A program made the position numbers and the translations under genes. The notes under the pieces are model-generated. The model did no database searches and was not told where the DNA came from. It saw only the letters and a list, made by a program, of their open reading frames with translations. Shown here in pieces: positions 1 to 5,089 of a stretch of 5,461 nt of DNA. The DNA is taken from positions 1 to 5,461 of the forward strand of contig JAIYAG010000006.1 in NCBI GenBank assembly GCA_027489195.1, in the 5' to 3' direction. This DNA comes from Burkholderiales bacterium. Its GTDB lineage: Bacteria > Pseudomonadota > Gammaproteobacteria > Burkholderiales > Burkholderiaceae_E. Positions within the stretch are counted from its first letter, which is position 1, and every line of letters begins with the position of its first letter.

Positions 1-807
1 GACGGCATGCGCGCGGCCGGCGTCGGCGGCGGCGTCAAGGTGCTCGCCGGCGCGCCGGTGATCGAGCAGGGCATGGTCGAGCAGGACTTCGCCGACATGG
101 CGGCCGCCGGCGTCACGCTGCTGGGCGAGATCGGCCTGGGGTCGGTGAAGGCGGGCGCCGAGGCCGCCACCATGGTCGGATGGGCGCGCAAGCACGGCAT
201 CCAGAGCACCATCCACACCGGCGGCCCGTCGATCCCCGGTTCCGGCCTGATCGACGAGCACGTGGTGCTCGAGGCCGACGCCGACGTGATCGGCCATGTC
301 AACGGCGGCCATACCTCGCTGTCGTACCGGTCGGTCTGCACGCTCTGCGAGAAGAGTTCGCGCGCGCTGGAGATCGTGCACAACGGCAACGAGCGGATCG
401 CGATCCTGACCGCGCGCCACGCGATCGAGCTCAAGTGCCCGCACCGCATCATCCTCGGCACCGACTCGCCCGCCGGCTCGGGCGTGCAGCCGCTGGGCAT
501 CCTGCGGATGATCGCGCTGCTGTCCTCGCTGGCCGACGTGCCGGCCGAGATCGCCTTCGGCTTCGCCACCGGCAACACCGCGCGGATGCGCAACCTGCGC
601 CAGGGGCTGATCGAGGTCGGGCGGCCGGCCGATTTCGTCTTCCTCGATCGCGCACAGCACACCGCCGGCGCCGACCTGCTCGACAGCGTGCGGCTCGGCG
701 ACATCCCCGGCGTCGGCATGGTGATGATCGACGGCCTGGTGCGCTGCGGCCGCAGCCGCAACACGCCGCCGGCCATCGAGGTGCCGGTGGTCCTGCCCCA
801 GCACTGA
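1..807 (+). CDS. Enamidase-like amidohydrolase, 5'-truncated by the window edge
   Basis: The frame is open from base 1 to a TGA stop, giving 268 visible residues; the start lies upstream. I recognise the enamidase (6-oxo-1,4,5,6-tetrahydronicotinate amidohydrolase) branch of the amidohydrolase superfamily, which opens the reduced nicotinate ring to 2-formylglutarate in anaerobic nicotinate breakdown. Motifs, counted from the first visible codon, are GEIGLG (Glu43, a probable metal-bridging residue), HTGG with SIPGS (His72), HVNGG (His99), EIVHNGN, GTDSPAGSG (Asp155, at the position of the catalytic Asp), PLGILR, ATGN, GDIPG and SRNTPPA near the C-terminus. The last are features I recall from the Eubacterium barkeri enzyme. 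The N-terminal HxH metal site and roughly 110-120 residues are missing from view. A CTLC pair (Cys113/Cys116) is not a motif I know for the family. Only 20 bases separate it from the TetR gene. Family placement is firm; the exact substrate (another cyclic amide or enamide) is inference. Confidence 0.8.
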   Translation, partial: DGMRAAGVGGGVKVLAGAPVIEQGMVEQDFADMAAAGVTLLGEIGLGSVKAGAEAATMVGWARKHGIQSTIHTGGPSIPGSGLIDEHVVLEADADVIGHVNGGHTSLSYRSVCTLCEKSSRALEIVHNGNERIAILTARHAIELKCPHRIILGTDSPAGSGVQPLGILRMIALLSSLADVPAEIAFGFATGNTARMRNLRQGLIEVGRPADFVFLDRAQHTAGADLLDSVRLGDIPGVGMVMIDGLVRCGRSRNTPPAIEVPVVLPQH

Positions 808-827
808 ACCGTGCCGCGCCCGCCGCG

Positions 828-1577
828 ATGAGCGCCGCCCCGCGAGCCGAGCCCGATCCCGGTCGGGATCCCGAGCGCGAGCCCGGGACCGACGGCGGCG
901 CGTCGGCCGAGGGCGGTGCTGCCGAGGTGCGGCGCCGGGCGCCGCAGCGTCGCGACGCGTTCGCCACCCGCGCCCGGATCCTGCGCGCCGCCACCCAGGA
1001 GTTCGCCCGCAACGGCTTCGGCGGGGCGCGCGGCGAGCGGATCGCCAAGCGCGCCCGCTCGTCCGAGCGGATGGTCTACTACTACTTCGGCAGCAAGGAA
1101 GGCCTGTTCCGCGAGGTGCTCGAGAGCGCCTACGACGCCCTGGGCGTCGCCGAGCAGGCGCTGGTGCTCGACGACAAGGCGCCGCGCGAGGCGCTCGCGC
1201 ACTTCTGCCGCTTCGTCTGGCGCTGGTACGCCGAGCATCCGGAGTTCATCGGTGTGCTGACCGCCGAGAACCAGCTCCAGGCCCGCCACCTGCGCCGTTC
1301 GGCGCGCCTGGACGTGCTGGTCAGGCCGGTGGTGCGCCTGCTGGCGGGGCTGCTCGAGCGCGGCGAGCGCGGCGGCGACTTCCGGCCCGGCCTGGACGCG
1401 GCCGACCTCTACGTGTCGATCGCCGGGCTCGGCTATTTCCCGGTGTCGAACCGGCACACGCTGTCGGCCGTGCTGGGCCGCGACCTGGCCGATCCGCAGG
1501 TGCTCGAAGCGCACTGGCGGGCCTGCGAGGACATGGTGCTTCGCTGCGTGGACGCACGGTTACAATCGGCCGGATGA
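828..1577 (+). CDS. TetR-family transcriptional regulator, NicS-like C-terminal domain
   Basis: This encodes 249 residues from the ATG at 828. The N-terminal TetR helix-turn-helix spans about residues 47-95, with RILRAATQEFARNGF as first helix and a recognition segment ending in MVYYYFGSKEGLF. The C-terminal ligand/dimer domain carries AADLYVSIAGLGYF and SNRHTLSAVLGRDL, a pattern I associate with the TetR_C_29-type group that includes NicS, repressor of nicotinate degradation in Pseudomonas. With an enamidase-like gene before it and pncB after it, regulation by nicotinate or 6-hydroxynicotinate is a reasonable inference, not shown. The first ~43 residues are a Glu/Pro/Gly/Ala/Arg-rich, probably disordered extension. 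No good ribosome binding site precedes 828, so an in-frame GTG at 927 (Val34) is an alternative start. The stop overlaps the pncB start by 4 bases (ATGA). The last codons include TTA (1560-1562), notable in such GC-rich DNA and overlapping a TACAAT element. Confidence 0.88.
   Translation: MSAAPRAEPDPGRDPEREPGTDGGASAEGGAAEVRRRAPQRRDAFATRARILRAATQEFARNGFGGARGERIAKRARSSERMVYYYFGSKEGLFREVLESAYDALGVAEQALVLDDKAPREALAHFCRFVWRWYAEHPEFIGVLTAENQLQARHLRRSARLDVLVRPVVRLLAGLLERGERGGDFRPGLDAADLYVSIAGLGYFPVSNRHTLSAVLGRDLADPQVLEAHWRACEDMVLRCVDARLQSAG
855..870. promoter_or_regulatory. Inverted repeat, possible TetR operator
   Basis: GATCCC (855-860) and GGGATC (865-870) are perfect 6-base inverted arms around a 4-base spacer, GGTC. 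Nested within or beside them are the palindrome CGGGATCCCG (864-873) and a second arm pair CCCGA/TCGGG (852-856/863-867). The site lies 27 bases after the annotated TetR start, in the low-complexity extension. If translation really begins at the GTG at 927, this would be a non-coding, promoter-proximal palindrome of the size TetR dimers bind. In GC-rich coding DNA such short palindromes also arise by chance, so operator function is speculative. Confidence 0.2.
1561..1566 (+). promoter_or_regulatory. Candidate -10 element (TACAAT) for pncB
   Basis: TACAAT matches the sigma-70 -10 consensus TATAAT at 5 of 6 positions and ends 7 bases before the pncB ATG at 1574. Transcription would therefore begin at or next to the A of that ATG, giving a leaderless or near-leaderless mRNA. 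This fits the absence of any Shine-Dalgarno-like sequence upstream. The element lies in the final tetR codons and requires a TTA leucine codon and a CAA codon, both unusual here, which suggests selection for the DNA signal. No convincing -35 hexamer is seen about 17 bases upstream (around 1538-1544), so activity is uncertain. Confidence 0.42.
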
Positions 1578-2755
1578 TCATCACGTCGCTGCTCGACACC
1601 GACCTGTACAAGTTCACGATGATGCAGGTCGTGCTGCACCATTTCCCCGGTGCGCAGGTCGAGTACCGCTTCAAGTGCCGCAATCCCGGCATCGATCTCG
1701 CGCCCTACGTCGACGAGATCCGTGCCGAGATCCGGCACCTGTGCACGCTGCGCTTCACCGAGCCCGAGCTCGACTGGCTGCGCTCGCTGCGGTTCATCAA
1801 GAGCGACTTCGTCGACTTCCTCGGCCTGTTCCAGATGAACGAGAAGTACATCTCGGTCAGGCCCTCGAGCACCGCCCCCGGCGAGATCGACATCACCGTG
1901 AAGGGGCCGTGGCTGCACACGATCCTCTTCGAGATCCCGGTGCTGGCCATCGTCAACGAGATCTACTTCCGCAACACCCAGAAGACCCCCGACTATCCGG
2001 GCGGGCGCAAGCGGCTGCTCGACAAGATCGGCCTCATCCGCGACGACCCGGGCCTCGCCGGCATGCGGGTGGCCGACTACGGCACGCGCCGGCGCTTCTC
2101 GCGGACCTGGCACGAGGAGGTCATCGTCGGGCTGCGGGATTCGCTCGGCGACAACTTCGCCGGCACCAGCAACGTCTGGTACGCGATGAAGCACGGCGTG
2201 CTGCCGCTGGGCACGATGGCCCACGAGTACCTGCAGGCCTGCCAGGCGCTCGGCTCGCGGCTGCGCGACTCGCAGACCTACGGCTTCGAGATGTGGGCGC
2301 GCGAGTACCGCGGCGACCTCGGCATCGCGCTGTCCGACGTCTACGGCATCGACGCGTTCCTGCGCGACTTCGACCTGTACTTCTGCAAGCTCTTCGACGG
2401 CGCGCGCCATGATTCCGGCGACCCGTTCGACTGGGGCGAGCGGCTGATCCACCACTACGAGACCAATCGGGTCGATCCGCGCACCAAGACGCTGATCTTC
2501 TCCGACAGCCTGAACGTGCCGCTCGCGATCTCGCTCTACAAGCGCTTTCGCGACCGCACGCGGCTGGCGTTCGGCATCGGCACCAACCTCACCAACGACC
2601 TCGGCTTCACGCCGCTGCAGATCGTCATCAAGATGGTCCGCTGCAACGGCCAGCCGGTGGCCAAGCTCTCCGACTCGCCCGAGAAGACGATGTGCGACGA
2701 CCCGGCCTACCTCGCCTACCTGCGCCAGGTGTTCCAGACCAAGGTCTCGCAATGA
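1574..2755 (+). CDS. pncB: Nicotinate phosphoribosyltransferase
   Basis: This 393-residue protein is close in length to the 400-residue E. coli enzyme. It catalyses nicotinate + PRPP + ATP to nicotinate mononucleotide (Preiss-Handler salvage to NAD) in the cytosol. The N-terminus SLLDTDLYKFTMMQ is the family signature and supports the 1574 start. GTMAHEY around residues 214-219 contains His217, aligned with the histidine phosphorylated during ATP-coupled turnover in the enteric enzyme. RHDSGDP (278-284), FSDSLN (near 310), FGIGTNLTNDLG (333-344) and KLSDSPEKT near the C-terminus are the phosphoribosyl- and PRPP-binding segments of the family. No frameshift or missing core motif is seen. The start overlaps the tetR stop by 4 bases, so it could be translated by coupling, or from its own leaderless message given the TACAAT just upstream. 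The next gene starts 13 bases after its stop. Confidence 0.96.
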   Translation: MIITSLLDTDLYKFTMMQVVLHHFPGAQVEYRFKCRNPGIDLAPYVDEIRAEIRHLCTLRFTEPELDWLRSLRFIKSDFVDFLGLFQMNEKYISVRPSSTAPGEIDITVKGPWLHTILFEIPVLAIVNEIYFRNTQKTPDYPGGRKRLLDKIGLIRDDPGLAGMRVADYGTRRRFSRTWHEEVIVGLRDSLGDNFAGTSNVWYAMKHGVLPLGTMAHEYLQACQALGSRLRDSQTYGFEMWAREYRGDLGIALSDVYGIDAFLRDFDLYFCKLFDGARHDSGDPFDWGERLIHHYETNRVDPRTKTLIFSDSLNVPLAISLYKRFRDRTRLAFGIGTNLTNDLGFTPLQIVIKMVRCNGQPVAKLSDSPEKTMCDDPAYLAYLRQVFQTKVSQ

Positions 2756-2768
2756 CGAGCACGACGCC

Positions 2769-3464
2769 ATGACCGACCTCGACACCGCCGCCGCCCGCCA
2801 GCGCATCCTCGCGCGCATCCGCAGTGCCCAGGGCCGCCAGGGCGCGCCCACCGCGAACGAGCGCCGCTCGGTCGACGACTGGATCGCGCGCCGCGAGGTC
2901 GGCCCGCAGCCCACCGTCGACGCCGACCGCGTCGCGCACTTCGAGCGCCAGGCCGCGCGGATGTCCAGCACCACCGAGCGGGTCGCCTGGCTCGCCGACG
3001 TGCCGGGGGCCGTCGCCCGCTACCTCGAAACACACGGACTGCCCAAGCGGGCCGTCTGCTGGAACACCCTGGGCGATCTCGACTGGACCGGTGCCGGCCT
3101 CGAGGTCGAGGCGCGCCGTCCGCACGGCGAGGACATGGTCGGCATCAGCGGCGCCTTCGTCGCGGTGGCCGAGACCGGCACGCTGATGATGCTGTCCGGG
3201 CCGGACACGCCGGCCTCGATGCACCTGCTGCCCGAGACCCATGTCGCCGTCGTGATGGCCGACCGGGTCGTCGGTCACTACGAGGACGGCTTCGCGCTCG
3301 CCCGCAGCGAGCGCGGCGAGCTGCCGCGCGCGACCAACCTGGTGTCCGGGCCTTCGCGCACCGGCGACATCGAGCAGACCATCGTGCTCGGTGCCCACGG
3401 CCCGTACCGCGTCCACGTCGTGATCGTCGGCGCGGCCGGCACGTCCGCGGGGGCCGCCTCGTGA
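2769..3464 (+). CDS. lutC: LUD-domain protein, LutC/YkgG family
   Basis: This 231-residue cytosolic protein belongs to the LUD (DUF162) family typified by LutC, which with the Fe-S proteins LutA and LutB supports L-lactate oxidation to pyruvate. After a helical N-terminal region (about 1-90) come the conserved blocks GISGAFVAVAETGT (125-138), MLSGPDTPASMHLLPETHV (about 141-159) and SGPSRTGDIEQT (193-204), followed by LGAHGP and a short C-terminal strand. Length and block order are normal for LutC. The ATG at 2769 gives the expected N-terminus, but no clear ribosome binding site lies in the 13 bases after pncB, suggesting coupled translation. Its stop overlaps the GTG start of the dehydrogenase (GTGA, 3461-3464). 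No lutA or lutB is adjacent in this window, so a role in lactate oxidation cannot be assumed; family assignment is secure, function is inference. Confidence 0.88.
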   Translation: MTDLDTAAARQRILARIRSAQGRQGAPTANERRSVDDWIARREVGPQPTVDADRVAHFERQAARMSSTTERVAWLADVPGAVARYLETHGLPKRAVCWNTLGDLDWTGAGLEVEARRPHGEDMVGISGAFVAVAETGTLMMLSGPDTPASMHLLPETHVAVVMADRVVGHYEDGFALARSERGELPRATNLVSGPSRTGDIEQTIVLGAHGPYRVHVVIVGAAGTSAGAAS

Positions 3465-4426
3465 AGCCGCGCCTGCTGATCACCCGCCGCGTCTTCCCCG
3501 AGGTCGTCGAGGCGCTGTCGGCCGCCTACGAGGTCGAGACCAATCCGGACGACGCGTTCTGGACGCCCGAGGAGACCCGCGCGAAGGCCGCCGACTGCGA
3601 GGCGCTCTACGTCGTCGCGACCGACCGCGTGGACGCCGCGCTGCTCGAGGCCTGCCCGCGGCTCAAGATCGTCGCGACCGGCTCGGTCGGCTACAACCAG
3701 ATCGACGTCGCGGCCTGCACCGCCCGCGGCATCGCGGTCACCAACACGCCCGACGTGCTGACCGAGGCGACCGCCGACATGGCCTGGGCGCTGCTGATGT
3801 CGACCGCGCGCCGCGTCACCGAGTCCGAGCGCTGGCTGCGCGACGGCCAGTGGGGGCGCTGGGCCTGGGACCAGTTCCTCGGTGCCGACGTGCATGGCGC
3901 GACGCTCGGCATCGTCGGCATGGGCCGCATCGGCTCGGCGGTCGCGCGGCGCGCCGCCGGCTTCTCGATGCGCCTGCAGTACACCAACCGCAGCCCGGCC
4001 GCGAACGAGCGCGAGCTCGGCGCCACCCGCGTCGAGCTCGACGCGCTGCTCGCCACCTCCGACCACGTGGTGCTGGTGCTGCCGTATTCGCCGGCCACCC
4101 ACCACCTGATCGGCGAGCGCGAGCTCGGCCTGATGAAGCCGACGGCGACGCTGGTCAACATCGCGCGCGGCGGCATCGTCGACGACGCGGCCCTGGCGCG
4201 CGCACTGCGCGCCGGCACGATCGCGGCCGCCGGGCTCGACGTCTACGAGGGCGAGCCGACCGTCCTGCCGGCGCTGCTCGAGGTGCCCAACGTCGTGCTC
4301 ACGCCGCACATCGGCAGCGCGACGCGCTCCTCGCGGCTCGGCATGGCGATGCTCGCCGCCCGCAATCTGCTGGCGCACGCCGCAGGCGAGGCGCTGCTCA
4401 CGCAGGTCAACGCCGGCCCGCGCTGA
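3461..4426 (+). CDS. D-2-hydroxyacid dehydrogenase (glyoxylate/hydroxypyruvate reductase type)
   Basis: This encodes 321 residues from a GTG start, a usual length for GhrB/GyaR-like enzymes, which reduce glyoxylate, hydroxypyruvate or related 2-oxoacids with NAD(P)H in the cytosol. ATGSVGYNQID (72-82) is the substrate-side loop. The Rossmann glycine motif GMGRIG is at 153-158. The catalytic triad is intact: Arg236 (NIARGGIVDD), Glu265 (DVYEGEP) and His283 (TPHIGSAT), with 29- and 18-residue spacings as in known family members. After the second Rossmann strand, YTNRS (174-178) has Asn-Arg-Ser instead of an acidic residue, which points to NADPH preference. The GTG start is chosen because it overlaps the lutC stop by 4 bases and yields a standard N-terminus (KPRLLITRRVFPE). 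The exact substrate cannot be read from sequence; 2-ketogluconate reductase activity is an alternative. A strong hairpin spans its stop codon. Confidence 0.92.
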   Translation: MKPRLLITRRVFPEVVEALSAAYEVETNPDDAFWTPEETRAKAADCEALYVVATDRVDAALLEACPRLKIVATGSVGYNQIDVAACTARGIAVTNTPDVLTEATADMAWALLMSTARRVTESERWLRDGQWGRWAWDQFLGADVHGATLGIVGMGRIGSAVARRAAGFSMRLQYTNRSPAANERELGATRVELDALLATSDHVVLVLPYSPATHHLIGERELGLMKPTATLVNIARGGIVDDAALARALRAGTIAAAGLDVYEGEPTVLPALLEVPNVVLTPHIGSATRSSRLGMAMLAARNLLAHAAGEALLTQVNAGPR

Positions 4427-4435
4427 GCGGGCCGG
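4413..4435 (+). terminator. Strong GC hairpin spanning the dehydrogenase stop; no U-tract
   Basis: CCGGCCCGC (4413-4421) and GCGGGCCGG (4427-4435) form a perfect 9-bp stem with a 5-base loop (GCTGA), and the TGA stop codon occupies three of the loop bases. The following bases (ACCCTACCGG) contain no T-run, so this is not a canonical intrinsic terminator. It could act as a pause or RNA 3'-end stabiliser that separates expression of the upstream operon from the PHA-system gene. Terminator function is inference. Confidence 0.35.
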
Positions 4436-4459
4436 ACCCTACCGGAACGGGCCGCACCC

Positions 4460-4464
4460 GGAGA
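4460..4464 (+). promoter_or_regulatory. Ribosome binding site of the PHA-system gene
   Basis: GGAGA lies 4 bases before the ATG at 4469. It is one of the few recognisable Shine-Dalgarno sequences in the window and fixes the start of the downstream small gene. It suggests this gene is translated independently, unlike the overlapping genes upstream. Confidence 0.6.
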
Positions 4465-4468
4465 CATC

Positions 4469-4744
4469 ATGGCGACGATCGAAGTCAAGCGAGAGCACAC
4501 CCTGGGCCTGAAGAAGGCGAGGGCGGCCGCCGAGCGGGTGGCCGAGGAGATGGAGCGCGAGTTCGGCATGTCCAGCGAGTGGGAGGGCAATACCCTGCGC
4601 TTCTCGCGTACCGGCGTCAGCGGCGAGCTGGTCGTGCAGAAGGGGCACGTCGAGCTGAACGCGAACCTGGGCTTCCTGCTGTCGGCGTTCAAGGGGCGGA
4701 TCGAGGAGACGATCCACCGCAACTTCGACGAGTACTTCGCCTAG
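4469..4744 (+). CDS. Polyhydroxyalkanoic acid system family protein (PHA_gran_rgn)
   Basis: This 91-residue protein matches my recollection of the PHA_gran_rgn family, small proteins of PHA-producing beta- and gammaproteobacteria often found near PHA or phasin genes; their molecular function is not established. Visible layout: a short strand (IEVKREH, 4-10), a charged amphipathic helix from LGLKKARAAAERV to about residue 32, beta-type segments (NTLRFSR, GELVVQKGHVELNANLGFL) and a C-terminal helix (FKGRIEETIHRNFDEYF, 74-90). There is no signal peptide or membrane segment. The start is supported by GGAGA just upstream. It lies 42 bases after the dehydrogenase gene, separated by a hairpin, and converges on the acyl-CoA-binding protein gene, sharing a CTAG stop. 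The acyl-CoA and acyltransferase genes alongside fit a storage-lipid context, but no PHA synthase or phasin is in view. Confidence 0.82.
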   Translation: MATIEVKREHTLGLKKARAAAERVAEEMEREFGMSSEWEGNTLRFSRTGVSGELVVQKGHVELNANLGFLLSAFKGRIEETIHRNFDEYFA

Positions 4745-4998
4745 CCCTTCAGGTCCTCGATCAGCGACACGTACTGCTGCATCGCGTCGTCCTTCGAGGT
4801 GCCCTTGATCTCGGCCCAGGCGTCGAACTTCGCCCGGCCGACCATGTCGGTGAACCCCGGCCGCTTGCCCGACGCGTCGCCGTCGGTCGCCTGCTTGTAC
4901 AGCGCGTAGAGCTTGAGCAGCGTGCCGTTGTCGGGCCGCTCGGTGAGCGTCTTCGAGTCAGCCAGTGCCTGCGCGAATTGGGTCGCGAGATCCGCCAT
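4741..4998 (-). CDS. Acyl-CoA-binding protein (ACBP)
   Basis: This is an 85-residue, all-helical cytosolic protein that binds medium- and long-chain acyl-CoA esters and acts as a carrier or pool former. The match to the family is clear: LLKLYALYKQAT (27-38) contains the Tyr/Tyr/Lys set (Tyr31, Tyr34, Lys35) that contacts the acyl-CoA; KRPGF (45-49) follows; then AKFDAWAEIKGTSKDDAM (56-73) with CoA-phosphate-binding Lys57; and Tyr76. Length is typical of the single-domain form (about 86 residues). The start at 4998 is chosen over longer upstream extensions because it gives the family N-terminus and is preceded by AAGAGG with a 7-base gap. The gene converges on the PHA-system gene and diverges from the acyltransferase gene, whose acyl-CoA substrate it could deliver (inference). 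Confidence 0.94.
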   Translation of the reverse strand: MADLATQFAQALADSKTLTERPDNGTLLKLYALYKQATDGDASGKRPGFTDMVGRAKFDAWAEIKGTSKDDAMQQYVSLIEDLKG

Positions 4999-5005
4999 GG
5001 GAGCG

Positions 5006-5011
5006 CCTCTT
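5006..5011 (-). promoter_or_regulatory. Ribosome binding site of the ACBP gene
   Basis: Read on the minus strand, AAGAGG lies 7 bases before the ATG at 4998. It decides the start of the acyl-CoA-binding protein gene against an open frame that continues upstream to about 5295. Confidence 0.6.
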
Positions 5012-5080
5012 CGGGGGTCGGGTGAAGGTGTGGCGGTATCATAGCCGCAAAGAAACAGAGCGCCCGGTCGCGCCGGGTCC

Positions 5081-5085
5081 GGAGG
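5081..5085 (+). promoter_or_regulatory. Ribosome binding site of the WS/DGAT gene
   Basis: GGAGG is a strong Shine-Dalgarno match, 4 bases before the ATG at 5090, a slightly short gap. It favours 5090 over the in-frame ATG at 5117, although the conserved family sequence begins only after the second ATG. Confidence 0.5.
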
Positions 5086-5089
5086 CACG

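Larger units (their letters stand above)
4999..5089. promoter_or_regulatory. Divergent intergenic region with candidate promoter island
   Basis: This 91-base gap separates two divergent genes and must hold their 5' signals. The only A/T-rich island is 5037-5057. TATCAT (5037-5042) on the + strand and TATGAT (5043-5038) on the minus strand are each 5 of 6 matches to the -10 consensus and overlap, so a shared or competing promoter core is possible. No good -35 was found for either. The island is flanked by GCGG (5033-5036) and CCGC (5045-5048), an imperfect palindrome with one bulged base that could be an operator. Further downstream CCCGG/CCGGG (5063-5067/5073-5077) could form a small leader hairpin before the acyltransferase ribosome binding site. 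Functional assignments are tentative. Confidence 0.35.

Noticed and set aside
337..348. CTLC (Cys-x-x-Cys) in the enamidase-like protein as a metal or redox site
   Set aside because: Only one such pair is present, the known metal ligands of the family are His/Asp/Glu, and no second pair is close by; it is more likely incidental.
180..827. Upstream extension of the TetR frame to base 180
   Set aside because: That segment is the out-of-frame shadow of the hydrolase gene, Arg/Pro/Ala-rich and without similarity to any TetR N-terminus.
1433..2974. A 513-codon open frame on the minus strand opposite pncB
   Set aside because: It lies opposite the well-supported pncB gene and parts of its neighbours, has no recognisable family and has the composition expected of an antisense frame in very GC-rich DNA, where stops are rare.
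3278..4378. A 366-codon minus-strand frame opposite the dehydrogenase
   Set aside because: It is opposite a gene with intact catalytic and Rossmann motifs; its His/Arg/Ala/Gly-rich product is a mirror of that gene's codons.
3850..5025. A 391-codon plus-strand frame running through three genes
   Set aside because: It is an Arg/Ala-rich out-of-frame shadow of the dehydrogenase and PHA-system genes and passes antisense through the ACBP gene; it shows no domain.
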